From Haladaptatus halobius (GTDB lineage Archaea; Halobacteriota; Halobacteria; Halobacteriales; Haladaptataceae), in contig NZ_CP085336.1 in the NCBI RefSeq assembly GCF_020618475.1, positions 1,054,001 through 1,118,000 of the forward strand: DNA of 64,000 nt, read 5' to 3'. This document shows, in pieces, positions 46,695-55,191 of the stretch. Below the pieces are notes generated by a model, which worked only from the letters and a program-made list of their open reading frames with translations, made no database searches and was not told where the DNA came from. A program made the position numbers and the translations under genes. How positions within the stretch are numbered: position 1 is the stretch's first letter; each line of letters begins with the position of its first letter.

Positions 46695-47504
46695 ATGACT
46701 GACCCCACTGACTCACGTCCCACGCCGAAGTCGAGCGACGGACCGATCCGGTTCGAAACGTCACGGCGAATGTTCCTCGCCGCCGCCGGGGTGACCACAC
46801 TCGGCGTCGCGGGCATCGGAAACACCGCCGGATTCGGCCGGAACGAGATGCGGTCGTTCACCGTCCGACTTGAAAACGTCTCGACGGGTACGACGCTCAC
46901 GACGAGCAAGAACGGAGAACTCGCGGAACAACCGGTTCCACTTTCGCCGGGCGCGTACGCCGTTCACCGGAACGACGAACCGATATTCACGTCCGGCGAA
47001 CCGGAGCGAAACAACGGTCTCGAAGAAGTCGCGGAGGACGGTAACCCGGAACGACTCGCGTCCGCGCTCGCGGAGCGCGACTCGGTCGCGGCGAGCGGCG
47101 CGTTCACGACGCCGATGGGGAGCGACGAGCCGAGTCCGCTTCCGCCGAGAGAAGCGTACGAGTTCGAGGTAGAAACGCCGATGATGTCGAACGTCCGGCT
47201 CTCGCTCGTGACGATGTTCGTCCCGTCGAACGACCTGTTCTTCGCGCTCGGAGGCGCGTCCGGGATGCGGCTCTTCGACGGAAACGACCCGATATCGGGT
47301 GACGTTTCGAAGAGCGTCTCGCTCTGGGATGCAGGCACTGAGATCAACGAAGAGCCAGGAACCGGGCCGAATCAGGCCCAACGACAACGAGCGCCCGGCG
47401 TCGGCCTCGTCGAACGCGGAACCGTCGCGCCGATAGCCGACGTCAACGGATACGACTACCCCGACGCTTGCGACGTGTTGAAACTGACGATCCAGCCACA
47501 GTGA
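46695..47504 (+). CDS. Tat-exported spondin-domain protein
   Basis: 269 residues. FETSRRMFLAAAGVTTLGVAG is a twin-arginine signal. The mature protein is a spondin (Spond_N-like) beta-sandwich: FTVRLENVSTGTTLTTS, VPLSPGAYAVHRNDEPIF, NNGLEEVAEDGNPERLASAL, LSLVTMFVPSNDLFFALGG and the diagnostic LWDAGTEINEEPGTGPNQAQ near the end. The domain binds calcium and matrix components in animals; prokaryotic copies are extracellular and uncharacterised. Start 46695 keeps the twin arginines at about residue 25. Confidence 0.87.
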   Translation: MTDPTDSRPTPKSSDGPIRFETSRRMFLAAAGVTTLGVAGIGNTAGFGRNEMRSFTVRLENVSTGTTLTTSKNGELAEQPVPLSPGAYAVHRNDEPIFTSGEPERNNGLEEVAEDGNPERLASALAERDSVAASGAFTTPMGSDEPSPLPPREAYEFEVETPMMSNVRLSLVTMFVPSNDLFFALGGASGMRLFDGNDPISGDVSKSVSLWDAGTEINEEPGTGPNQAQRQRAPGVGLVERGTVAPIADVNGYDYPDACDVLKLTIQPQ

Positions 47505-47592
47505 CCGGCAGCGAGCGACGAACCCGTCATCCCGCCGACCGCATCGCTCTCGATTTTTATCGGGGTGACCAGCGACTTCTCCGCCTGCAAAA

Positions 47593-47602
47593 GCATTTAT
47601 GC
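47593..47602 (+). promoter_or_regulatory. TATA box overlapped by a palindrome, upstream of the HTH gene
   Basis: GCATTTATGC is a perfect palindrome inside TGCAAAAGCATTTATGCA, and its TTTATG core is a good TATA box about 37 bases before the start at 47635. A regulator bound here would block TBP, so autoregulation by the winged-helix protein is plausible. Confidence 0.45.
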
Positions 47603-47634
47603 AAGCTTCGCACAGAGAAACGTAGGAACGTGCG

Positions 47635-47913
47635 ATGGAGAAGGCGCTCTGGTATCTGCTCACGGCGACGCGCGGCGGTAAAAACCGCGTCCGGATCATC
47701 CGCGCCCTCTCCGAGAAACCGATGAACGCGAACCAACTCGCCGACGAACTGGAACTCGGCTACAAGACCGTCCGACACCATCTGGGGATGCTCGAAGACC
47801 ACGGCGTCGTCGAATCGGGCGAGAACAAGTACGCGAAGCTATACTTCCTCACCGACCGGTTCGAATCGTCCCGCGAGACGTTCGAGACGATACTCGAGAA
47901 AACGAACCTGTAA
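47635..47913 (+). CDS. Winged-helix (ArsR-like) transcription regulator
   Basis: 92 residues. The fold begins NRVRIIRALSEKPMNANQLA, the recognition helix is in LELGYKTVRHHLGMLEDHGV, and the wing follows as VVESGENKYAKLYFL, matching the ArsR/HTH_20-like regulators of haloarchaea. No Cys ligands for a metal. The gene for a membrane protein starts two bases after its stop, giving a common haloarchaeal HTH-membrane gene pair. Confidence 0.88.
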   Translation: MEKALWYLLTATRGGKNRVRIIRALSEKPMNANQLADELELGYKTVRHHLGMLEDHGVVESGENKYAKLYFLTDRFESSRETFETILEKTNL

Positions 47914-47915
47914 CC

Positions 47916-48206
47916 ATGGCAACGACGATAGAAGCGGCGAGCGTTTTGACGGGCGTGAACGTCCTCTTTCTCCTCGCGCTGACTGGGGTTTGGATTCGGA
48001 ACTACGCCCTGTTCAAATCCCGGTTGGTGTTGGGTCTCCTCGCGTTCGCGGTCGTCATGCTCGCCGAGAACGCGGTGGCGCTGTACTTCTTCCTGACGAT
48101 GAAGGGGTTCTACGGGATGACGCCTCGCGTTCAGCAGGCCGTCCTCGTCCTTCGGACGCTGGAGTTCGTCGCGCTCGCCTTTCTCACCTACGTGACGATG
48201 AAATAG
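47916..48206 (+). CDS. Three-helix membrane protein paired with the HTH (DUF7521-like)
   Basis: 96 residues, three helices: VLTGVNVLFLLALTGVWI, LVLGLLAFAVVMLAENAVALYFF and LVLRTLEFVALAFLTYVTMK. It overlaps in organisation with the winged-helix gene (two-base gap). Such pairs are frequent in Halobacteria, and the membrane partner may signal to the regulator; this is inference. Confidence 0.8.
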   Translation: MATTIEAASVLTGVNVLFLLALTGVWIRNYALFKSRLVLGLLAFAVVMLAENAVALYFFLTMKGFYGMTPRVQQAVLVLRTLEFVALAFLTYVTMK

Positions 48207-48815
48207 GCCGTTGGTAATCGGCGTCGATTCGCCACCCATCGGCGTCGAACGAGCGTTAGCACGGGCGTAACTCATTCATTCCGTTCATCGACGGCGGGAA
48301 GGCGAACCGCGGTCGTTCGTCGCTCAGCCCGGCGACGGTCGGCAATATGACGAGCTTAGCCCCCTGCTAACCTGAGTTCGACCGTTCACGGCGGAAAACG
48401 GTCGTCGGCTTTCATAAGTGCTGCTCCTCGATGCAAGAATGACCGCGCTTTGCGCGGTCGTTGGAGTATCCACCTATCTGCCACCATGAGACCCACGACT
48501 CACCTATTCAAGGAAGTGCTGACAGTCGTAACGATGTTCACGACTTTCGTGAACACTATCGCGGAGTTGGCGAACATCACCCGTATTCGAATCGTCGTCG
48601 TCGTCCTCCTGGCTTGCCTGCTCGGCGTGACCCTGTTGGTGAGGGAGTGATGTTCGCGGTCGGCTCGAAACCCTAGCGCCACCCCGAAATCGATCACCAC
48701 CTCACCTTCGACTAGGGAGGTGTTTTCACAACATCGCACCGTTTCCGCAATTCTTTGCCGAGCGAAACCCGACGAGTGCGGACGAGGTGGCCATCGAACG
48801 GATTTATATCGTCTG
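48207..48815. other. Intergenic region with one doubtful small ORF
   Basis: About 610 bases. A plus-strand ORF at 48486-48650 would encode 54 residues with one hydrophobic segment (IRIVVVVLLACLLGVTLLV) after MRPTTHLFKEVLTVVTMFTT. It could be a small membrane protein, but it has no neighbour support or family match. Nothing else recognised. Confidence 0.3.
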
Positions 48816-49529
48816 CTACTCCCGATCGCCGAGCCGTCCTGGCACGTTCGCCGAGACGCCGAGTTGCCGAAGCGCGTCCCAGAGGGTCGCCTGATTGCTC
48901 GTCACGACGGGCACGTCGAAGTCGGCTTCGAGCGGTTCTATCGCGGGAAGAGTTCGGTAGTTCGTACACGAGACGAACGCGGCGTCCACCGCACCCGCCT
49001 TGGAGACCGTCCCCCGAACTTGTCGGTAGGCGTCCGCAGGCCGAAGCGACCCGATATCGGCGTTGGCCTCGATTCCGCGACCGTCCATCTCAACCACGTC
49101 GAAACCGGCGTCGTCAAGGTACGACGCTTCCCGGTCGTTCAACTCGTCGGTGTACGGCGTCACGACGGCGATTCGCTCGGCGTCGAGCACCCGGAGCGCG
49201 CGCTTGACCGACAGCGCCGTCGCCACCGCGGGAACGTTCGCCGCCTCGCCGAGCGTCGCTTCGAGGTCGCTATCGAAACCGGGGCCGTGGAGCAGACTTC
49301 CCGTCGTACACGCGTAGGCGACGACGTCGACGCCGGCGTGCGACAGTCGCTCCGCGCACTCGACGGCGTCGTCGGCCATCGCGTCCAGTTCCTCGACGGT
49401 GACGGCTTCGAGGGGCATCCGCGCCGAGTGGACGCTCGCGCCGTCGGAAACCGCGCGCCGAAACTCGCCTTCGACCGTCGTGTTCGAGGACGGGACGACT
49501 GCGCCGAGACGACCGCGCCAGCCGAACAT
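48816..49529 (-). CDS. Asp/Glu/hydantoin racemase or maleate isomerase family protein
   Basis: 237 residues of the aspartate/glutamate racemase superfamily. Two catalytic Cys sit where expected: VVAYACTTGSLLHG in the first half and AAFVSCTNYRTLPAIE in the second, with GAVVPSSNTTVEGEFRRAV at the N-terminus, a maleate-isomerase/arylmalonate-decarboxylase-like opening. In an operon with HyuA/HyuB homologues a role as hydantoin racemase or isomerase of an amide acid is plausible. GGGAGG lies eight bases before the ATG at 49529, which decided that start over a GTG at 49538. Confidence 0.85.
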   Translation of the reverse strand: MFGWRGRLGAVVPSSNTTVEGEFRRAVSDGASVHSARMPLEAVTVEELDAMADDAVECAERLSHAGVDVVAYACTTGSLLHGPGFDSDLEATLGEAANVPAVATALSVKRALRVLDAERIAVVTPYTDELNDREASYLDDAGFDVVEMDGRGIEANADIGSLRPADAYRQVRGTVSKAGAVDAAFVSCTNYRTLPAIEPLEADFDVPVVTSNQATLWDALRQLGVSANVPGRLGDRE

Positions 49530-49575
49530 CAGCGCCACCTCCCGTTTCCGGTCCGGTTCGCGGTTCCGAGTCGGT

Positions 49576-51189
49576 TCATTCCTTCCACTCCGTCTTCTCG
49601 TCCGCGCGGTCGCGCTTGACGGCCTCCGGGTCGCGGTCGTCGGGCGACCCGTGCCCGCCGCCGCCCGGCGTCAGAACCGCGACCGTCGTTCCCGCCGCCA
49701 CGTCGCGCGTCGTCTTCGCCGGGACGACCTCGCCCCCGATGCGGTTCACGCCCGTCGCGCCGTCTTCGCCGCCGGCGATTCCGCGTGGAGCGACTCGCCG
49801 CCGCTCGGTGAGGAGCGAGACCGTCGCGTCCGCCTCGACCCTCACGGAGCGGACGACGCCGAGGCCGCCCCGGTGTTCGCCGCGACCGCCGCTGTCCTCG
49901 CGGAGACCGTACTCCTCGACGAACAGGGGGTACTCGGCTTCGAGTGCCTCGACCGGGGTGTTCAGCGTGTTCGTCATCCCCACTTGCACTCCGTCAAGCC
50001 CGTCTTTCGTCGGTCGGCCGCCGAACCCGCCGGCGATGGTCTCGTAGTACGTGAATCCGTCTCCGCCTCCCGATCGACTCCCGATGGTGAGGTTGTTCAT
50101 CGTCCCCTGTCCCTGCGCCGGGACGCGGTCGGGGGCCGCCTCGGCGAACGCCGTGAACACCACGTCGGTGACTCGCTGGCTGGTTTCGACGTTGCCGCCG
50201 ACGACCGCCGCCGGGGGTCGGGGGTTCAACAGCGACCCTTCCGGCACCGAGACCGAGATGGGATCGTAACAGCCCTGATTCGGGGGTATCTCGGGGTCGG
50301 TCACGCACCGAATCACGAAGTACACCGCGCTCCTCGCCACCGCAACCGGCGCGTTCACGTTACCCGCGACCTGCGGCGCGGTGCCAGCGAAATCAACCTC
50401 GATTCGCTCGTCTTCGACCGTCACCGTCACCTTGATCGGAATCTCGTCGTCGGTCACCCCGTCGCCTTCCATCACGTCGCGCGCGCCCAACTCGCCGTTC
50501 GGCAGGTCGGCGAGTTCGGCGGTCACGCGGTCGCGTGAGTAGTCGATGACGGCGTCGAAAGCCGCAACGATGCGGTCTCTGCCGTGTTCGTCCACGAGGT
50601 CGCCCAGTCGCTCCTCGGCGCGTTCGTTCGCCGCGATCTGCGCGCGAACGTCCGCCCGGCGCTCGCTCGGATTCCGGACGTTCGCCAGCAGGAGGCGCAT
50701 CACGTCGTCGTTCACCTCGCCGCCGCTGACCAGTCGAACCGGCGGCAGTCGGATGCCCTCCTGGTATATCTCCCGCGCTCCGGCGGGCATGCTTCCCGGC
50801 GTCATCCCGCCGACGTCCGCGTGGTGCGCGCGGGAGACGGCAAAGCCGAGCGTCTCCCCGTCGACGGCGACGGGCGACACCATCGTCACGTCCGGGAGGT
50901 GTGTGCCGCCTTCGAACGGGTCGTTCAGGACGAACACGTCGCCCGGTCGCGGATCGTACTCCAGCACGGTGTCTACCGCCTCGGGCATCGCGCCCAGGTG
51001 AACCGGGATGTGTTCGGCCTGCGCGACGAGGCGACCGTCGGCGTCGAAGAGGGCGGTCGAGCAGTCGCGTCGCTCCTTGATGTTCGGCGAGTACGAGGAG
51101 GTGATGAGCACTTGCCCCATCTCCTCGGCGACGCTCTCGAACTGGTTTCGCACGATTTCGAGCGTGACGGCGTCGATGTCGCGGCTCAT
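49576..51189 (-). CDS. hyuB: Hydantoinase/oxoprolinase B subunit
   Basis: 537 residues of the HyuB family. Conserved blocks are DAVTLEIVRNQFESVAEEMG, FVLNDPFEGGTHLPDVTMVS, VSRAHHADVGGMTPGSMP (probable metal-binding His cluster), PAGAREIYQEGIRLPPVRLV and FTYYETIAGGFGGRPTKDGL. With HyuA it forms an ATP-dependent enzyme that opens hydantoin- or 5-oxoproline-like rings. The ATG overlaps the HyuA stop (ATGA). It is the third gene of the run. Confidence 0.93.
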   Translation of the reverse strand: MSRDIDAVTLEIVRNQFESVAEEMGQVLITSSYSPNIKERRDCSTALFDADGRLVAQAEHIPVHLGAMPEAVDTVLEYDPRPGDVFVLNDPFEGGTHLPDVTMVSPVAVDGETLGFAVSRAHHADVGGMTPGSMPAGAREIYQEGIRLPPVRLVSGGEVNDDVMRLLLANVRNPSERRADVRAQIAANERAEERLGDLVDEHGRDRIVAAFDAVIDYSRDRVTAELADLPNGELGARDVMEGDGVTDDEIPIKVTVTVEDERIEVDFAGTAPQVAGNVNAPVAVARSAVYFVIRCVTDPEIPPNQGCYDPISVSVPEGSLLNPRPPAAVVGGNVETSQRVTDVVFTAFAEAAPDRVPAQGQGTMNNLTIGSRSGGGDGFTYYETIAGGFGGRPTKDGLDGVQVGMTNTLNTPVEALEAEYPLFVEEYGLREDSGGRGEHRGGLGVVRSVRVEADATVSLLTERRRVAPRGIAGGEDGATGVNRIGGEVVPAKTTRDVAAGTTVAVLTPGGGGHGSPDDRDPEAVKRDRADEKTEWKE

Positions 51190-53192
51190 TCGCCCTCGCC
51201 CCCCGAGAGCACGAGCGTCCCGTCCGCTCGCACCGTGCCCGACCATCCCGGCGGAACGACGACCGTGCTCTCGTTCTGCTCGAGGACGGTCGGCCCGTCG
51301 ACCGTCGCACCCTCGCCGAGTCCGGTGCGCGCCAAGACGGGCGTCTCGCGGAACCGCTCGCCGAAGAACGCTTTCCTCGTTCCTTTTTCGGCCTCGCCCG
51401 AATCGCGATAGCTCACCGAGAGCGATTCGCGCTCGACGACCGCCGTCGCCCGGAGGTTCACGAGTTCGACGGGGTCGTCCATCGCGTACCCGTAGGTGCT
51501 CTCGTGGGCTTCGCGGAATCGGTCGGCCACGGCGCTCGCGTCGAACGCTCCGTCAACCGGCACCGTGAGTTCGAAGCTCTGTCCCACGTACCGCAGGTCG
51601 GCGGCGCGACGAACCGCTGCCTCCTCGGGGATCGCGACGTCCGCCAGCACGTCCTCCGCGAGGTCGTCGTACGTCGCCTCCACGTCGTCTAGCGCGACGT
51701 TCGCCAGCGGACTCCGGAGCGTGCGAACCGAGTCGTGTTGCTCGTCGGCGACGAGCAACCCGTAGGCGGAGAGGACGCCGCAGGCGTGCGGAACGACGAC
51801 CGACTCCATGTCGAGGCTCTCGGCGAGGGCGGCGGCGTGCATCGGCCCCGCCCCGCCGAAGGCGACCAAACCGAATCCCCGCGGGTCGTGTCCCCGCTCG
51901 ATCGTGACGGCGCGGATGGCGCGGGTCATGTTCGCGTTGGCGACCCGGTACACGCCGCGGGCGGCATCGAGCGCGTCGTCCAATCCCGCGTCGTCGGCCA
52001 GTCGTTCCAGCGCGTCGTGGGCCGCCTCCACGTCGAGTTCGAGTTCGCCGGCGAGGGCCGAACTGCCGCCAATGTAGCCCAGCACGACGTTCGCGTCGGT
52101 CACGGTCGGCTCCGTACCGCCGCGCCCGTAGCAGGCCGGGCCGGGGTTCGCTCCCGCGGAGCGCGGCCCGACGCGCAGGGCGTTTCCGGCGTCCACCCAC
52201 GCGACGCTTCCGCCGCCCGCGCCGACCGTGTTCACGTCCACCATCGGCGTCTTGATGGGTCGCCCGTTTATTTCGGCATTCGTCGTCCGCTCGACCTCGC
52301 CGTCGCGGACGAGGCTCACGTCGCTGGAGGTGCCGCCCATGTCGAAGGTGACGAGCCCGTCGCGGGCGCGCTCCCCGGCGGTCTCCGCCCCGCCGACGAC
52401 GCCTGCTGCGGGGCCGGACATCGTCGTCGTGACGGCGTGTTCTCGTACCGTCTTCGCCGGGGCGATGCCGCCGTTCGCCTGCATGATTCGCGGCGCTGGA
52501 ACGCCTCGCTCCTCGGCGCGCTCTTCCAGGCGACCGATGTAGGCGTCGATGGCGGGCGTGACGTAGGCGTCCACGACCGTCGTGGAGGCTCGTTCGTACT
52601 CGCGGAACTCGGCGAGCACCTCGTGGGACGCGGAGACGGGGACGTCGAGTTCCTCGCGGAGAATTTTGGCGACGACCCGCTCGTTTTCGGGATGCTGGTA
52701 GGCGTGCAACAGACAGACCGCGACGCTCTCCGAGCCGCACCGCCGAATCTCCTCCGCGATATCGCGCGCTTCGCCTTCGTCGGCGGGCGTGCGGACGCCG
52801 TCGACCGCGGTTCGTTCCTTGACCTCGAACCTGCGGCGGCGGGGAACGAGCGGCGCGGGTCTGTCGGTGTCGATGTCGTAGAGATTCGGTCGATTCTGCC
52901 GACCGATTTCGAGTACGTCGCGGAACCCCTCGGTCGTCACGAGCGCGGTCTTCGCGCCGTTCTCTTCGAGCAGGGCGTTCACGGAGACAGTCATCGCGTG
53001 GGCGAACGCGTCCACGTCGCTCGGATCGACGCCCGCCTCGTCGCAGGCTTTCTCGATGCCGGCGAGGACGCCGACGCTCTGGTCGTCGGTGCTCGGCACT
53101 TTCGCCGTCACGAGTTCGTCGTCCGGCAGGAGGAGCACCACGTCGGTGAAGGTGCCGCCGACGTCCACGCCGACGCGCGTTTCGCCGACCAC
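51186..53192 (-). CDS. hyuA: Hydantoinase/oxoprolinase A subunit
   Basis: 668 residues with the ASKHA nucleotide-binding fold: TRVGVDVGGTFTDVVLLLPD at the N-terminus (phosphate 1 loop), LVTFDMGGTSSDVSLVRDGE (phosphate 2) and AFGGAGPMHAAALAESLDM (adenosine motif). The C-terminal domain includes LRYVGQSFELTVPVDGAFD. It phosphorylates or activates the amide ring at the expense of ATP. It starts with GTG right at the stop of the Nramp-like gene (no gap) and overlaps HyuB, so the four genes form one transcript. The exact substrate is not evident. Confidence 0.93.
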   Translation of the reverse strand: MVGETRVGVDVGGTFTDVVLLLPDDELVTAKVPSTDDQSVGVLAGIEKACDEAGVDPSDVDAFAHAMTVSVNALLEENGAKTALVTTEGFRDVLEIGRQNRPNLYDIDTDRPAPLVPRRRRFEVKERTAVDGVRTPADEGEARDIAEEIRRCGSESVAVCLLHAYQHPENERVVAKILREELDVPVSASHEVLAEFREYERASTTVVDAYVTPAIDAYIGRLEERAEERGVPAPRIMQANGGIAPAKTVREHAVTTTMSGPAAGVVGGAETAGERARDGLVTFDMGGTSSDVSLVRDGEVERTTNAEINGRPIKTPMVDVNTVGAGGGSVAWVDAGNALRVGPRSAGANPGPACYGRGGTEPTVTDANVVLGYIGGSSALAGELELDVEAAHDALERLADDAGLDDALDAARGVYRVANANMTRAIRAVTIERGHDPRGFGLVAFGGAGPMHAAALAESLDMESVVVPHACGVLSAYGLLVADEQHDSVRTLRSPLANVALDDVEATYDDLAEDVLADVAIPEEAAVRRAADLRYVGQSFELTVPVDGAFDASAVADRFREAHESTYGYAMDDPVELVNLRATAVVERESLSVSYRDSGEAEKGTRKAFFGERFRETPVLARTGLGEGATVDGPTVLEQNESTVVVPPGWSGTVRADGTLVLSGGEGE

Positions 53193-54410
53193 TCAGACCA
53201 CCCCCATACTCTCCGCGACGGTGTAGAGCGCGCGGAGGCCGAGCCAAACGACGATTATGGTGACGATACCTCCGAGGACGTTCTGTACGGTGGTGTTCGT
53301 GTACTCGCCAAGCGTGCTGCGGTCGTTCATGGCGTAGATGAGGAACACCGCCACGACGGGAAGAAGTATCCCGTTCACAACCTGCGCGAACACAATGGCC
53401 TCGACGGGTTCGAGACCGAGCGCGGAGAATACGGTTCCGACCCCGAGGATGGTCGCCCAGACGGCGCGAAAGCGAAACGACTTCAGATCGACGTCCCAGC
53501 CGAGCGCTCCCGCCGTGGCGTACGCGCCAGCGAGCGGCGCGGTCGTCGCGCTGGTGAATCCAGCGGCGAACAGGCCGATGCTGAACAGTATCGTCGCGTA
53601 GTTGCCGACGAGCGGCCGCAACTGCTCGGCCATCGTCCCCACGTCCTGTATCTCCGTCCCGGCGGGAAAGACCGCCGCCGCAGTGACGAGGATGGAGAGC
53701 GTGATGATCCCGCCGACGAGGATGGATGCCACGGTGTCGGTTCTGGATTCTGCGAGGTCTTCCGGGCCGCCCCACCGCTTCTGTACGCTGCTCGCGTGCA
53801 AGAAGAGGTTGTAGCCGACGATGGTCGTCCCGATGAGGCCCGTGATGAGGAACGCCGACCCCTCGGGCGCTGACGGGACGAACCCGAGGGCGAGGCGGTT
53901 CAGGTCGGGGCCGACGAGAATCGCGTCGATGATGAACGAGAACGCCATCACCCCGACGAGAGCGACGAGCGCGCGCTCGATGAGTTCGTACCGACCGCTC
54001 CACAGGAGCGCGCCAGCGCACAGCCCCATGAGCGGCCCCCAGAACGAGGAGCCGATGCCCGTGACGGTCGCCAGACCCGCCGCGCCGCCGAGGATGTTTC
54101 CCGCCTCGTACGCCGCCGTCCCGATACCGATGGCACTCACGACGAGCGCCACGCTGAGGTACGACAGCGTCGGGTGTTTGAACTGTTCTCGCAGCGCCTC
54201 CCCGAGTCCGCGGCGGGTGACGACCCCTAACCGCGCGCTCATCTCCTGTAAGATGATTGTGGCGACGATGGAGAAGGCAATGGTCCAGACGAGCGCGTAG
54301 CCAAACCGTGCGCCCGTCACGCTCGCGGTCGTGACCGTTCCGGGGCCGATGAACGCGGCGGCGACCATCGCGCCCGGCCCGACGGAACGGAGTCGATTTA
54401 CGATGTTCAT
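53193..54410 (-). CDS. Nramp-superfamily permease lacking metal-binding motifs
   Basis: 405 residues with about 11 helices of the Nramp fold. In Nramp metal carriers TM1 holds DPGN and TM6 MPH; here TM1 reads FIGPGTVTTAS and TM6 TTIVGYNLFLHAS, so the metal ligands Asp, Asn, Met and His are all gone while Pro-Gly and the NLFLH context remain. It sits at the head of the HyuA-HyuB-racemase operon. Divergent Nramp-related proteins (such as Bacillus YcsG beside the oxoprolinase genes) have been proposed to carry organic substrates, so an amide or amino acid-derived substrate is more likely than a divalent metal. This is inference. Confidence 0.87.
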   Translation of the reverse strand: MNIVNRLRSVGPGAMVAAAFIGPGTVTTASVTGARFGYALVWTIAFSIVATIILQEMSARLGVVTRRGLGEALREQFKHPTLSYLSVALVVSAIGIGTAAYEAGNILGGAAGLATVTGIGSSFWGPLMGLCAGALLWSGRYELIERALVALVGVMAFSFIIDAILVGPDLNRLALGFVPSAPEGSAFLITGLIGTTIVGYNLFLHASSVQKRWGGPEDLAESRTDTVASILVGGIITLSILVTAAAVFPAGTEIQDVGTMAEQLRPLVGNYATILFSIGLFAAGFTSATTAPLAGAYATAGALGWDVDLKSFRFRAVWATILGVGTVFSALGLEPVEAIVFAQVVNGILLPVVAVFLIYAMNDRSTLGEYTNTTVQNVLGGIVTIIVVWLGLRALYTVAESMGVV

Positions 54411-54450
54411 AGTCGTATCCGTGATATGCTGTCACAACCCACGAGTCGGA

Positions 54451-54457
54451 CTTAAAA
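54451..54457 (-). promoter_or_regulatory. TATA box of the hydantoinase-type operon
   Basis: On the minus strand GGGTTTTAAG gives a TATA-like box 41-47 bases before the ATG at 54410. The region between it and the start (GTTGTGACAGCATATCAC) contains GTGACAGCATATCAC with weak dyad symmetry and could hold an operator for the ribbon-helix-helix protein. Confidence 0.45.
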
Positions 54458-54531
54458 CCCGCCTAAGAACGCTGCATATCGCCGTGTAAGGGCGTATGAA
54501 TGCGTATGAACAATTGTGAATCGTTCACCGG

Positions 54532-55080
54532 TCACCCGCGGCGAACTTCGGTGATGAGCACCTTCGAGACGCCATCTTCGATTTCGAGTTCGAACGGAAG
54601 CCGCGCCGCGCTCAGTTCGACGAATCGCATCATGAACCACTTGACCGACTCCGTCGGAAAGACGACGTGGTAGGTGTCGCCCTCCGTCGCTCGAACCGTC
54701 AGGAAACCGCAGAACGACAACCAATCGAGGAGTTCGCCGAGCGACGCGAACCGGTGTTCGTACTCGCGGGCGTGGTACTCGGAGACCTTGTCCGCAAGTT
54801 CGAGGAACTCGGGGTCGGGGTCGCCGGACTCGTCCTCGACGTAGTCCAGAAAGCAGTGGAGGAAATCCACGTCGAGCAGGACGTGCTCGCCGCTCGACAG
54901 CATCTGATGGTACGCTTCGAGGTTCGGTTCCGCGTCCGCCGTCGCCGCGTCGTAGTTCGCGGCGTAGAAGGTGAGTGCCTGCCTGACGAGTTCACTCTGT
55001 GGTTTGTCGGCTCGCTTCACGAGACCGTCGAGCGCCGTCCGCGCGTCGTCGTCGAGCGACACCGTGATGCGGTTCGTCAT
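54532..55080 (-). CDS. Ribbon-helix-helix (CopG-like) protein
   Basis: 182 residues. The N-terminal RHH motif is MTNRITVSLDDDARTALDGL then RADKPQSELVRQALTFYAAN, the standard beta-strand plus two helices that binds DNA as a dimer. The C-terminal domain (residues about 55-180, with ELLDWLSFCGFLTVRATEGD and VVFPTESVKWFMMRFVELSA) may sense a ligand. It is transcribed in the same direction 120 bases upstream of the Nramp-like gene, and may control that operon. Confidence 0.82.
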   Translation of the reverse strand: MTNRITVSLDDDARTALDGLVKRADKPQSELVRQALTFYAANYDAATADAEPNLEAYHQMLSSGEHVLLDVDFLHCFLDYVEDESGDPDPEFLELADKVSEYHAREYEHRFASLGELLDWLSFCGFLTVRATEGDTYHVVFPTESVKWFMMRFVELSAARLPFELEIEDGVSKVLITEVRRG

Positions 55081-55191
55081 CGTATCGTCTACTCCGAACG
55101 AGGGCACTTATGGTTTCGTCTCTCACCGAAGTTAGCGAGCGACGGGGTTGCTCGACGCTCTCTTTTTGGTTCCCTCGCCCGTATCGCACCT

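Noticed and set aside
51553..54435. A 960-codon minus-strand open frame and other very long frames opposite real genes
   Set aside because: These are antisense or shifted frames of HyuA and the Nramp-like gene in GC-rich DNA. Translations are dominated by Arg/Gly/Pro/His and have no domain.
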